Shown here in pieces: positions 55,179-63,647 of a stretch of 64,000 nucleotides of DNA. Each line of letters starts with the position of its first letter. Position 1 is the stretch's first letter. Under the pieces are notes generated by a model. The model saw nothing but the letters and a program-made list of their open reading frames with translations. It did not search any database and had not been told where the DNA came from. Position numbers and translations under genes: made by a program. The stretch comes from Paenibacillus radicibacter (GTDB taxonomy: Bacteria > Bacillota > Bacilli > Paenibacillales > NBRC-103111). The stretch lies in contig NZ_JANQBC010000009.1 of the NCBI RefSeq assembly GCF_024721995.1, positions 124,001-188,000 of the forward strand, in the 5' to 3' direction.

Positions 55179-55820
55179 TTACTTCCCAAGTACCCTATCT
55201 AATCCATCCATGAATACTTTGACTGAAAAATACAAAAATATAATCGCGGAAGCAACCGATATTCCTCTTACGAACTTTTGCCCTAAAAGGTTACCAGATT
55301 TACTGCTAATCCATGCCACCGCAAACGACCACACGAGTCCCGCCACGAAAAATCCGACCACAAAAGCACCCATCGTCAATCGATCAACCATGTTAATCTG
55401 GGCAATAATCGCACCAGCTACAACTGCAAACCATAGAATCGCCGTTGGGGAGGATACCGCTACGCCAATGCCAAAGATGAAATCCTTCCAGCCTGAGCGC
55501 TGTACAGTCGTTTCATTCGAAGAGCTGATGACCTTAGGTTTAATCGCGTCTTTCGCCATTTTGTAAGTTAGCCATAGTAAGACGGCTGTTCCGACAATCC
55601 ATACGATCCACTTCACCCATGCAAGTTGGAATACTGCTGTAACACCAATTAATGCAAGTGTCAGGTAGAACAAATCACCAAAGCATGTCCCAAACCCGAT
55701 CAGGAACGAGCTTCGGAATCCTCTCTCAATTCCCGTCTTAATAATTGCGACATTCGCCATCCCCAAATCCAAGCACAAAGAGATGGATAGTAAAAATCCT
55801 TGAATAAATGCAAATAACAT
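55179..55820 (-). CDS. LysE/RhtB-family exporter
   Basis: 213 residues, six membrane segments. Family marks: AFIQGFLLSISLCLDLGMANVAI, GFGTCFGDLFYLTLAL, and FIFGIGVAVSSPTAILWFAVVAG. Members export amino acids or other small cations. The ATG follows AGGAG. It is 31 bases before the GNAT gene, so modification and export of the same compound is possible, but there is no direct proof. Confidence 0.88.
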   Translation of the reverse strand: MLFAFIQGFLLSISLCLDLGMANVAIIKTGIERGFRSSFLIGFGTCFGDLFYLTLALIGVTAVFQLAWVKWIVWIVGTAVLLWLTYKMAKDAIKPKVISSSNETTVQRSGWKDFIFGIGVAVSSPTAILWFAVVAGAIIAQINMVDRLTMGAFVVGFFVAGLVWSFAVAWISSKSGNLLGQKFVRGISVASAIIFLYFSVKVFMDGLDRVLGK

Positions 55821-55867
55821 GATGCTATTACTCCTATCTGAATTACTTATAAATTCTAATCTATCAC

Positions 55868-55912
55868 AAAAAAACCTCCTTTCCGACCATTTCTGATCAA
55901 AAAGGAGGTTTT
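55868..55912 (-). terminator. Terminator of KstD-like gene
   Basis: A perfect 12-bp stem (AAAACCTCCTTT, 55871-55882, with 55901-55912) followed by seven T residues on the minus strand, 30 bases after the stop at 55942. Confidence 0.88.
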
Positions 55913-55941
55913 CTTATCAATTTATGAGGATATAAGTCGAA

Positions 55942-57606
55942 TTACTTCTTATTCGCCATGTAATCGGCTGCTACGTAACCGAATGCCATGGATGGGCCGA
56001 GTGTCGCCCCTGGGCCTGGATAAGTCTCACCCATTACCGCTGCTGCACAGTTACCGATTGCGAATAGACCATCAATGATCTGACCATCTTCACGAAGAAC
56101 GCGTGCGTACTCGTCTGTGATCAAACCGCCTTTCGTACCGATATCGCCTGGTACGACTGGAACTGCATAGAATGGAACATTCTCCATCGGAGAAATGCTT
56201 GGGTTCGGCAAAGTTGGATCTCCGTAGTAGCGATCGTATACACTATCTCCACGCCCGAATTGTGTATCTTTCCCCATACGTGCATCTTGATTGAACTTTT
56301 CGAACTGAGCAACGAACTTTTCAACAGGCACGCCAATTTGCTTCGCAAGTTCTTCTGCCGTTTCTGCTTTCTTCACAAAACCATTCTCATACCAACGTTT
56401 CGGAAACGATTGACCTGGGAATAGTCCTAGGAAAATATAGCGGCTCTTCGCCGTAAGATCCATGATCATATAGGATGGCGTTGTGCGTGCTTCTGGCTTA
56501 TCGTTCTCATACATCAAGTCTACGAACTCGTGATAAGGTACAGCCTCATTCAAGTAACGTTCTCCACCACTATTGACGATCATCATGTTCGGAATGCCAC
56601 GATCTGCAACAAGGAAGAATGGCTTCTCACCCGGAGGGACTGCAGAAGGCGCGCCCCATACCCGATCCATCAGATCAATTGCTGCACCTTGGCGAATGGA
56701 TGCGTCGATAATGTCACCTGTTTGCCCTTCAGACGCTGAAGTCCACTCTGTTTTTGTTGGAAGCGGTAAATATTTCTCACGCAGCTTCTGATTGTGAGAG
56801 AATCCACCAGAGGCAAGAATTACCCCTTTTTTCGCTTCGATATATACTTTCTTACCACCACGTTCTGCAATAATCCCCACAATACGACCATTATCCACTA
56901 CGTAATCTTGGAATGCCGTAGATAGCCATAAGTCACCATTCACATCCATTAATGATTTACGAAGACGTCCGATTAGCGCTTCACCTAGAGCAGAAGGTCT
57001 GTACCCTGTAAAAATTGTCCGCATTAAGCGCATCCCGACTTTAAGTGAGGTCTTCTTGCCTTCCCAGATCCGTGTAATCATGTTCAGCTTATGGAATTCA
57101 AACGCGTTCATGACCATGCCGTAAGTCGGTAAATTCGCGCGACGCATCAGCTTACGCTCTTCACCCAACTCTTTTAAGTTGAAAATTTCAGGTTCAATCG
57201 AACGTCCTTGCGGATAACCACCTAGACGCTCTGGGTAGTAGTCGGAGTACCCGGGAATATATTTAAAGCGTACATGCTTCGTCTCTTCATGCAAATACTT
57301 CACCATCTCAGCACCGCGCATCACATAAGCTTCTTTACGTTTGCGGGACACGCGATCACCAACGGTTGCATCTAAGTAAGCTTGTGCTTTCTCCGGTGTA
57401 TCGCCTAGTCTTGCTTTATCTAAGTGAAAGTTCGTCGGAACCCAGATCGCACCACCAGATAATGAGCTTGAGCCCCCATAATATTCGGTTTTCTCGATAA
57501 CGAGTGCCTTTAACCCTTTCATCTGAGCAGTAAGTGCTGCTGTGAGTCCACCCGCACCAGAACCTACGACTACAACATCATAACTTGCATCCCATTTGAT
57601 ACCCAT
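55942..57606 (-). CDS. FAD-dependent dehydrogenase, 3-ketosteroid-delta1-dehydrogenase-like
   Basis: 554 residues from ATG 57606, 9 bases after GGGGA; GTG 57609 is the alternative. The N-terminal FAD-binding motif is VVVGSGAGGLTAALTAQMKG, with EKTEYYGGSSSLSGGAIWVP. The C-terminal FAD motif is YPGPGATLGPSMAFGYVAA. Length and both motifs match the fumarate reductase/KstD branch, which introduces a double bond next to a ketone. In Paenibacillus a steroid is not the obvious substrate; other cyclic ketones or enoates are possible. It is controlled by the MarR gene just upstream, judging from shared sites. Confidence 0.87.
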   Translation of the reverse strand: MGIKWDASYDVVVVGSGAGGLTAALTAQMKGLKALVIEKTEYYGGSSSLSGGAIWVPTNFHLDKARLGDTPEKAQAYLDATVGDRVSRKRKEAYVMRGAEMVKYLHEETKHVRFKYIPGYSDYYPERLGGYPQGRSIEPEIFNLKELGEERKLMRRANLPTYGMVMNAFEFHKLNMITRIWEGKKTSLKVGMRLMRTIFTGYRPSALGEALIGRLRKSLMDVNGDLWLSTAFQDYVVDNGRIVGIIAERGGKKVYIEAKKGVILASGGFSHNQKLREKYLPLPTKTEWTSASEGQTGDIIDASIRQGAAIDLMDRVWGAPSAVPPGEKPFFLVADRGIPNMMIVNSGGERYLNEAVPYHEFVDLMYENDKPEARTTPSYMIMDLTAKSRYIFLGLFPGQSFPKRWYENGFVKKAETAEELAKQIGVPVEKFVAQFEKFNQDARMGKDTQFGRGDSVYDRYYGDPTLPNPSISPMENVPFYAVPVVPGDIGTKGGLITDEYARVLREDGQIIDGLFAIGNCAAAVMGETYPGPGATLGPSMAFGYVAADYMANKK

Positions 57607-57665
57607 CACTGAACATCCCCTCTGTTTGAATTTCTGTCCATATGTATACGCTTACAACTTATTTC

Positions 57666-57699
57666 ATCATTCGAACAAGAACCTCCTTATTCGAATGAT
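57666..57699. promoter_or_regulatory. MarR-type operator upstream of the flavoenzyme gene
   Basis: Perfect 10-bp arms ATCATTCGAA (57666-57675) and TTCGAATGAT (57690-57699), 14-base spacer. The same CATTCGAA core recurs before the MarR gene at 58219-58232. Confidence 0.72.
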
Positions 57700-57757
57700 A
57701 TCTATCTTGATTAAACTCGCTGAATTCACTAACTTCATACATTTTTTCTTAAAAATA

Positions 57758-58192
57758 TTATTGTTCAAGCTTTCGCATAAGCTTCGCATAAATCCGCGTA
57801 AGCTCCTGTTCTTCCTCTTCGGTCAGAGCATCAAACATATTGTCCATCATCTGTGTGCGCTGATCTTGTAGAACACGAAGTGCCTCTTGACCTTGCTCCG
57901 TGATTCTGAGCCTTACTACACGACGATCTCCTTCTTGTGTTACACGCTCCACATATTCGCTCTTCACCAGTTTATCTGCCATCACGGTAACACCGCCTGA
58001 GGTCAAAGCAAGTGCATTCGCAAGCTCTGTCGCGCGCTGTGGACCTTCAAGTTCCAGCATTTCCAGTGCCATAAAATGCGTATGTGGAATATTAAGCTCG
58101 TTGCTCTTATTCCAATCCGTCATCCATCGTTTCACGAGAATGCTGTACATGCTGTAAATCTGACGAATGTTCTGTTTATCGATGGGACTCAC
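57758..58192 (-). CDS. MarR-family transcriptional regulator
   Basis: 144 residues from GTG 58192, whose own GTG lies within AAAGGTGAG; the ribosome site is therefore unusual, and ATG 58150 is an alternative without one. Winged helix: LEGPQRATELANALALTSGGVTVMADKLV with wing VERVTQEGDRRVVRLRITEQG. MarR repressors dissociate on binding a phenolic or lipophilic ligand. Its likely targets are the adjacent flavoenzyme and itself, through shared CATTCGAA sites. Confidence 0.88.
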   Translation of the reverse strand: MSPIDKQNIRQIYSMYSILVKRWMTDWNKSNELNIPHTHFMALEMLELEGPQRATELANALALTSGGVTVMADKLVKSEYVERVTQEGDRRVVRLRITEQGQEALRVLQDQRTQMMDNMFDALTEEEEQELTRIYAKLMRKLEQ

Positions 58193-58218
58193 CTTCTTTC
58201 TAGCTGCACAATATATAA

Positions 58219-58232
58219 TTCGAATGAATCAT
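58219..58232. promoter_or_regulatory. CATTCGAA half-site upstream of MarR gene
   Basis: TTCGAATGAATCAT carries the same core as the operator at 57666-57699, 27 bases before the MarR start, consistent with autoregulation. Confidence 0.5.
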
Positions 58233-58396
58233 AACGAAATTATTATTATCTTATTTCTAGTTATCTTATTACTAAGATACCTATTGATAAGAATTCTACT
58301 CCTAAGATCAATTTTTGTAAACACTCGATTCACAATTTTCGAAAAATAATTAAAAAATAACCGTCTATCACGCCACACTTAGTAATCACGGCAATT

Positions 58397-58428
58397 AAAA
58401 AAAAGAGCAGGAAAATTCCTTCCCACTC
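58397..58428 (-). terminator. Terminator of DUF2569 gene
   Basis: A stem of about 9 bp with wobble pairs (58405-58428), followed on the minus strand by eight T residues, directly after the stop at 58441. Confidence 0.75.
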
Positions 58429-58440
58429 CGCGAGTAATCG

Positions 58441-58950
58441 CTAGTTAACAAATGTATTTTTCACCCGTATGGACTTTTTGAAGTATAAAATCCAGACCGT
58501 ACTTGCGATTGCATTTTTGATCAGATCACCTAGTTTAGGATTTGCTGCATCATAACCCAATGCTACAAGTAATACATAATCAATTAGTAGAATAACGAAT
58601 CCTAACAAGTAGAATGTAATAATTGCCTTCGGCAAAATTCTTTTCTTCCCGTAGAGTTGAATCAGTAAGTAAATCGGAACGACTATCATAAATAAACACA
58701 TGATCAGTTGATAAGCTAGATACACAGTCCACATCAAGCCTTCTTGTTCCACCCCACTATTCAGAACTTTGGACGAATCAAACATGATATCCAGTACTTG
58801 AAGAAGTACAAGGGAGTAGGCAAAAGGAACCATATATAGTCCAATTTGGGCAATGATTAACCAACCGCCTAAACCTACTTTTCCAGCTTTCTTGTTACTC
58901 TTCTTACTTTCAACTTGCTCTTGCTGTACTTGCTCTTGTTGCATTTCCAT
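58441..58950 (-). CDS. DUF2569-family membrane protein
   Basis: 169 residues; ATG after GAGGA. A Gln/Glu-rich cytoplasmic N-terminus (about 1-22) leads to four membrane segments starting GLGGWLIIAQIGLYMVP, the hallmark of DUF2569. The C-terminus ends in TVWILYFKKSIRVKNTF. Function unknown; relatives are single-gene membrane proteins. It is transcribed alone. Confidence 0.78.
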   Translation of the reverse strand: MEMQQEQVQQEQVESKKSNKKAGKVGLGGWLIIAQIGLYMVPFAYSLVLLQVLDIMFDSSKVLNSGVEQEGLMWTVYLAYQLIMCLFMIVVPIYLLIQLYGKKRILPKAIITFYLLGFVILLIDYVLLVALGYDAANPKLGDLIKNAIASTVWILYFKKSIRVKNTFVN

Positions 58951-59055
58951 GATGATAAATTCCTCTTTTCAATAAAAGTACGAAGACCTATTGTAACTTA
59001 GTTCCTCGTTTTCCAAAAGAATTATCATATAGGTAATTTGTTACAAACGTTTATG

Positions 59056-59226
59056 TTATTTCCTCGCCATTTGATTTCTTAACTCTTCTAATTGCTGTCT
59101 TAGTTCCTTAACTTCCTTCGTTAATTCAGACTTATTGATTGCATGCTTAATTACAAGTGAAAATATGAAAAAAAATACTGCAATTAATACTAGATTGATA
59201 AACATTCCAGACCATATGAACGACAT
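59056..59226 (-). CDS. Small membrane protein with coiled coil, 56 aa
   Basis: ATG 59226 is preceded by GGAGG 10 bases upstream. Residues about 4-27 (IWSGMFINLVLIAVFFFIFS) form a membrane segment. Residues about 31-53 (NKSELTKEVKELRQQLEELR) show a regular heptad pattern typical of a coiled coil. No family is recognised, but the anchor-plus-coil layout suggests oligomerisation or partner binding at the membrane. It fills the space between 58951 and 59278. Confidence 0.7.
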   Translation of the reverse strand: MSFIWSGMFINLVLIAVFFFIFSLVIKHAINKSELTKEVKELRQQLEELRNQMARK

Positions 59227-59278
59227 CTTTTATCCCCCTCCATTTTCAACAATTCGCTACTGTGGTGCTGAAATAAAC

Positions 59279-60937
59279 CTACGACAATCTCCCCTGATCC
59301 ACCGTATACACCTGATCCGTAATGTTCATCGTAGACTTGCGGTGTGACACCAGTACAACGGTCTTACCGCTTTCCTCCTGCTTCAATGAACGCAGAATAA
59401 TCCCTTCGTTCAAGCTGTCTAGATTACTCGTCGGTTCATCGAGTAGAATAAGCGGCGCTTCACTCAGGAATGCACGCGCAATCCCAATACGCTGACGCTC
59501 ACCACCAGAAAGTCGATCTCCGAGTTCCCCAACATTCGTCTCATAGCCTTCAGGCAAGCTGCTAATAAAATCATGAATCGCGGCTTTCTGCGCGGCTTGT
59601 TCGATCTGTTCCTGCGTCGCATCGATCTTTGCCACTCAAATATTGCTTGCAATCGTATCGTGGAACAGCTCCGTATCTTGCGTGACGAAACTTTGCATCT
59701 GACGCAAGTTAGTCGTTCGAATATCCTTCAAGTTAGTCCCGTCCATCTGAATCTGACCCTTATAGGGATCCCAGAACCGCATCATTAGCTTAAGAAGCGT
59801 AGACTTACCCGAACCACTCTTACCTTGAATACCTGTAATTTGCTTTGCTGGAATGTGCAAGCTAAAGTCACGCAGAATCTGCTCGTCCCCATAGGCGAAA
59901 TCAATAGACTGACAGTCGATCTGCGCACTTGTGACGATTTTGCCATCGACAACATCTTCAACAACTGGTGCTTCATCTAGCAAATCCAGTACCCGCTCCC
60001 CGCTTGCCAGCGTATGCAGCAGATTATTCGCCAAATTGGACAACGCCACAACAGGACCGAATGAACTGATCAGCGCAATCGTCGCAATAATCACACCATC
60101 TAGCCCAAGCTTACCAGATTGGTACAAATGTACACTCCTAAGCAGCATAATCACTGTAAACAACAGAATCGTTGTGTCCGTCATCGCCTTGGAAACCCCT
60201 TCGGTACGAACAAGCTTCTCATGCATCTGCCCTAGCGACTTACTTCTCACATTCATATCTTCAATACGCTTCTCTCCATGTCCGAACTGAATGATCTCTC
60301 TCAGCCCACGCAGATTATCTAGGAAAGAGCTGTTCATTTCCCCGAATTGCCCCCGGTAAGCCGCACCCGTATTTCGTCCTAATCTAGACGTTATCATCGG
60401 CAGCACAATACCCACTACAATGTATGCAACGAGGGCAATCGCACCGAGTACCAAGCTATATTTTCCGATAAAAATAGTCATGAACAGCGACACGATCCCC
60501 GCTATCGCAATTGGTGAAATCGTGTGCGCGTAGAATACTTCCAGCATCTCCACATCGCTTGTAATGATTGAGATTAAGTTCCCCTTGTCCTTACCCTCCA
60601 GCTTAGCAGGTGCTAATCGGCGTAAAGCTTGGAACACTTTATTACGAATAATCGCAAGTAACTTGAATGCAATATAATGATTACTCGACTGCTCCGCATA
60701 ACGCAGGACACCTCTGAGCACCGCGAACAAAATCACACTGATGAATATCGCTCTCAGCGTCAGCCCCTCATGCAAGCCAAGCACATCTAGCAGCGCATAG
60801 CCTCCGAACACCGTAATCATAATCGAGCACAGGAATCCGATCACACCCATCACAATCGCAAGCAGCATCACATGCATCAACGGCATCACGAGCACGATCA
60901 ATCTACGCATAATTTGAAGTCCACTTGCTTTACGCAT
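59279..60937 (-). pseudogene. ABC exporter-fold subunit (CydC-like), broken by in-frame TGA
   Basis: From ATG 60937 (GGAGGTG upstream; overlaps the previous gene by 8 bases) one frame of 552 codons runs to 59279, split by TGA at 59636-59638. The first part holds six membrane segments and the nucleotide-binding start with Walker A GKSGSGKST. After the stop come signature LSGGERQRIGIARAF, Walker B LILLDEP and VLVSHR. The frame is unchanged across the stop (SNI-stop-VAKIDATQ), and homologues usually have a charged residue there; CGA to TGA is one change. Without read-through no functional ATPase is made. Confidence 0.85.
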
Positions 60938-62203
60938 CGATCGCCACCTCCTTATGCTCTGCTGATCCATATTGCTCTAACTCACTCTGATGATTGAACA
61001 AATTCGCGTAAGCTCCCTGTTGCTTTAGTAACTCTGCATGTGTGCCATGCTCAACGACGGTTCCTTTTTGCATCATATAAATTCGATTTGACTTCACAAC
61101 ATTCGCCAGTCGATGCGAGATCAGAATAATCGTCTTCTCTTGTGCAAGTTCATGAATAACCGACATGATGTCATTCTCACTCTCCATATCAATATTGGAC
61201 GTCGCTTCATCGAATATATACACCTGCGTATCATGTAATAATGCCCTTGCTATCGCGAGCCGTTGACGTTGACCGCCAGATAAGTTCGATGCCTTCTCTT
61301 CAAGCTGCGTATCTAACCCTTGTTCAGACAGAACGAAGTCCAGTAGATTCACTCTTTTCAAAACATCAAACATCGCATCCTCATTCGCATTCGGACAAGC
61401 CATCAATAAATTATCTCGAACCGTCCCTTTAAATAGATAACTCTGATGCGTCACCATCGTCATATTCGCCATCAGGCTAGATTCCGTGACCTCGGACAAC
61501 TCTTGATCGCCGACTAACACGTGACCCTCGTACCCTTGATTCACACCCATTAACAGCGATGCAATCGTACTCTTCCCACAGCCAGATTGCCCTACAATAG
61601 AAGTAAAGCTACCTTTAGGGAATGTCATATTTATGTAATGCCCCAGTACTGATGCAGCAATTTCTTTGCAATCTTTTGCACCGCAATGATCGACATTGGA
61701 ATAAGAGGAACGCAGATTAATAACACGAGCGCTGCCTTTATACTAATGAAGGAAAGAATCACGAACAATGTAATTGGAGCAAGCAAGCTGTATACAAGTT
61801 GTGGTAAGTAGCGTCCAAAATAAATTTCTAGCTGCTCCACACCTTCCACCGATACTTGCACCACTTCCGAAGTCGATACATGCTCGTTATAGCTGGAACC
61901 TTGACGCAGTAGTTTGCGATATATTTTCTCGCGTAAGCTTGATTTCACTTGAGCGGAGGCAAGGTATGACATCTTGGCAGCAAACAGATTACATATGAAT
62001 CGAACCGCAATCGCCCCGATGATAATACTCGTTGTAAGCAGCAGATTCACTGTATTGCCTTCATATAAATCTTGCAACAGTAATCCAATTGTAAAAATCG
62101 CTGCCACGTTCGCAAGTAAACATATCCACTGGAACACGACATTATATCCGATATATTTCTTCGAATGGCTCATTTCTCGAATAAGCCTTTTGTTAATCAT
62201 CAC
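60930..62203 (-). pseudogene. ABC exporter-fold subunit (CydD-like) with internal deletion and frameshift
   Basis: The N-terminal part (62203 to 61631, 190 codons) has four membrane segments and stops after LLHQYWGIT. The next frame (61628 to 60930) begins MTFPKGSFTSIVGQSGCGKS and has signature [16 protein letters not shown] and Walker B. The two frames differ. The second half of the membrane domain and the start of the ATPase domain are missing, roughly 150-160 residues by comparison with its partner gene. No ribosome site precedes 61628. The subunit cannot form a normal transporter. Confidence 0.85.
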
Positions 62204-62586
62204 GGGAAAATCAGCTCCTTCTCGGACTCGACAATCGTCTTAATTCCGAATATGAAGTAGCTGTATTTCGCAATCATAACCAATATGATCGCGGTCCTGC
62301 CGATCCAATTTTGCATAAAAATGAAGGATAAAACCAGCATCGTCGATGCAAATGCTAGAATCGTAATCTTCGATCGCAGCTTCATCGCTCTAGACTTTAC
62401 GAAGCTCTCTAAGTGATTCTTGTATATTTTCGTGCCACAGAACCAAGTATGGAATCTGCGCGAACCTTTTGAGAAACAGAATGATGCACCGAGTAGGAAC
62501 GGTGTTGCCGGTACAACCGGCAGAAATACACCTAACATACCGAGTCCTAACAAAATAAATCCAAGTGTTACATACACGTATCTCAT
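62200..62586 (-). CDS. DUF454 (YbaN-like) membrane protein
   Basis: 128 residues; AGAGGT upstream. Four hydrophobic stretches. The N-terminal LGFILLGLGMLGVFLPVVPATPFLLGASFCFSKGS carries the DUF454 pattern (LPVVPATPF, then SxRFHxW). The function is not known. It overlaps the first ABC gene by 4 bases (ATGA) and follows a Fur box, so it is the first and only intact gene of an iron-regulated three-gene unit. Confidence 0.85.
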   Translation of the reverse strand: MRYVYVTLGFILLGLGMLGVFLPVVPATPFLLGASFCFSKGSRRFHTWFCGTKIYKNHLESFVKSRAMKLRSKITILAFASTMLVLSFIFMQNWIGRTAIILVMIAKYSYFIFGIKTIVESEKELIFP

Positions 62587-62650
62587 AGAATGTGTGACCT
62601 CTTTCTCTAGATGTCATATCGTGTTGTTGATGTGATATTTTTCACAATTA

Positions 62651-62673
62651 TTGATATTGAGAATCAATATCAA
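62651..62673 (-). promoter_or_regulatory. Fur box upstream of DUF454-ABC operon
   Basis: Arms TTGATATTG (62651-62659) and CAATATCAA (62665-62673) are a perfect inverted repeat. The core 62658-62672 matches the 15-base Fur consensus at 13 positions. It lies 65 bases before the DUF454 start. Confidence 0.75.
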
Positions 62674-62721
62674 TTGACTTTTTTACTTTATCACGTATTT
62701 TTATACAATGTCAATGTTCAT

Positions 62722-62760
62722 AAATGAAAAGGACCCTAGTCGAATAGGTCCTTTTCATTT
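62722..62760 (-). terminator. Hairpin after GNAT gene
   Basis: A perfect 14-bp stem (AAATGAAAAGGACC, 62722-62735, with 62747-62760) and an 11-base loop, 2 bases after the GNAT stop. The T-rich arm acts as the U tract. Confidence 0.7.
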
Positions 62761-62762
62761 AT

Positions 62763-63287
62763 CTATGAATTGGCATCTCTTGTCTTACTCTCGAACACTT
62801 GCACTGGACCTTTCCATCGATCATTATGTATAACCTCTTCTATAAAGCAGCCATTCGTATATGCATGAATCGTCTTCATCCAGAACTTATTCGCAGGTGT
62901 ATTCCCTAACGACTGACGAACCTCCCACACACCTGGGAACTGGTCGAAGAGCGTGAATGCTGCATGCTTGCCTACTCCTTGACCACGAAACTTTCGCATC
63001 ACGAAGAAATCACTCACCACATGCGATTCACTTGCTGTACTTAGAGCAACAAACTCTGCCGGTACATCTCGTATAATGAGCGCGAATCCAGCAAGTTCCC
63101 CATCGACTTTAATGAAGAATGGACTCCGATAATCCTCCGTCCACTGATGGTCCAGATATTTATACATATACAGCCCATGTTGAGTCAGCTTGTGCCCGTC
63201 ATACTCGCTTGAATCGTAGCGATAGAATTGAAGCAATTGATGCAACACATACTTATCCTCATAGGGGATCGGTATAACTTCAATCAC
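62763..63287 (-). CDS. GNAT-family acetyltransferase (paralogue of 54662 gene)
   Basis: 174 residues from GTG 63287, 8 bases after AAAGGA; this start aligns exactly with the start of the 54662 paralogue. The acetyl-CoA motif is VMRKFRGQGVGKHAAFTLFD. Shared features with the paralogue are YLDHQWTEDYRSPFFIKVDGELAGFAL and a C-terminal WKGPVQVF. The substrate is unknown. A hairpin terminator follows. Confidence 0.85.
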   Translation of the reverse strand: MIEVIPIPYEDKYVLHQLLQFYRYDSSEYDGHKLTQHGLYMYKYLDHQWTEDYRSPFFIKVDGELAGFALIIRDVPAEFVALSTASESHVVSDFFVMRKFRGQGVGKHAAFTLFDQFPGVWEVRQSLGNTPANKFWMKTIHAYTNGCFIEEVIHNDRWKGPVQVFESKTRDANS

Positions 63288-63301
63288 AGATAACATCCTT
63301 T

Positions 63302-63604
63302 CTATGTAAATATCATTCGCGCTACAATAACAATAAGAGTTGAGAAGCATGTGAAATTAATTGAGAATGCACGCGTTTCTGACTTTTTACCCTTTATTAA
63401 TGAACGCAGTAGCATGATCGCTGGAAGTCCCACTACCACCAATTGTAGATAGGTTAATTCCTCTTCTGAAATAAAATACAAATACACAAAAGTTGTAAGA
63501 GCTACCCACAACAATGATATTGCGAAATCTTCGGGTGCATCAAAAATCAATTTGAGAATTAGTGATTCTTTTTTCTTTTCATTCGTATTCGTTTCTTGTT
63601 GCAT
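63302..63604 (-). CDS. Small membrane protein
   Basis: 100 residues from ATG 63604, just after GGGGGG. An in-frame ATG at 63655, preceded by GAGG and overlapping the stop of the upstream gene, would give 117 residues and is nearly as good. Three hydrophobic segments follow a charged N-terminus (TNTNEKKKES). No family is recognised. It lies between a dehydrogenase and a GNAT gene. Confidence 0.65.
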   Translation of the reverse strand: MQQETNTNEKKKESLILKLIFDAPEDFAISLLWVALTTFVYLYFISEEELTYLQLVVVGLPAIMLLRSLIKGKKSETRAFSINFTCFSTLIVIVARMIFT

Positions 63605-63647
63605 CATTTCCCCCCTACTTTCCACACCATATTCCCGCTTCACATAA

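Noticed and set aside
57676-57710. Three-codon leader ORF (MMK) with GGAGG before the flavoenzyme
   Set aside because: Too short to judge; the bases are better explained as part of the MarR inverted repeat.
59636-59638. Recoding of TGA as an amino acid in this organism
   Set aside because: Many intact genes in the window end in TGA (for example the kinase at 25196), so TGA is a normal stop.
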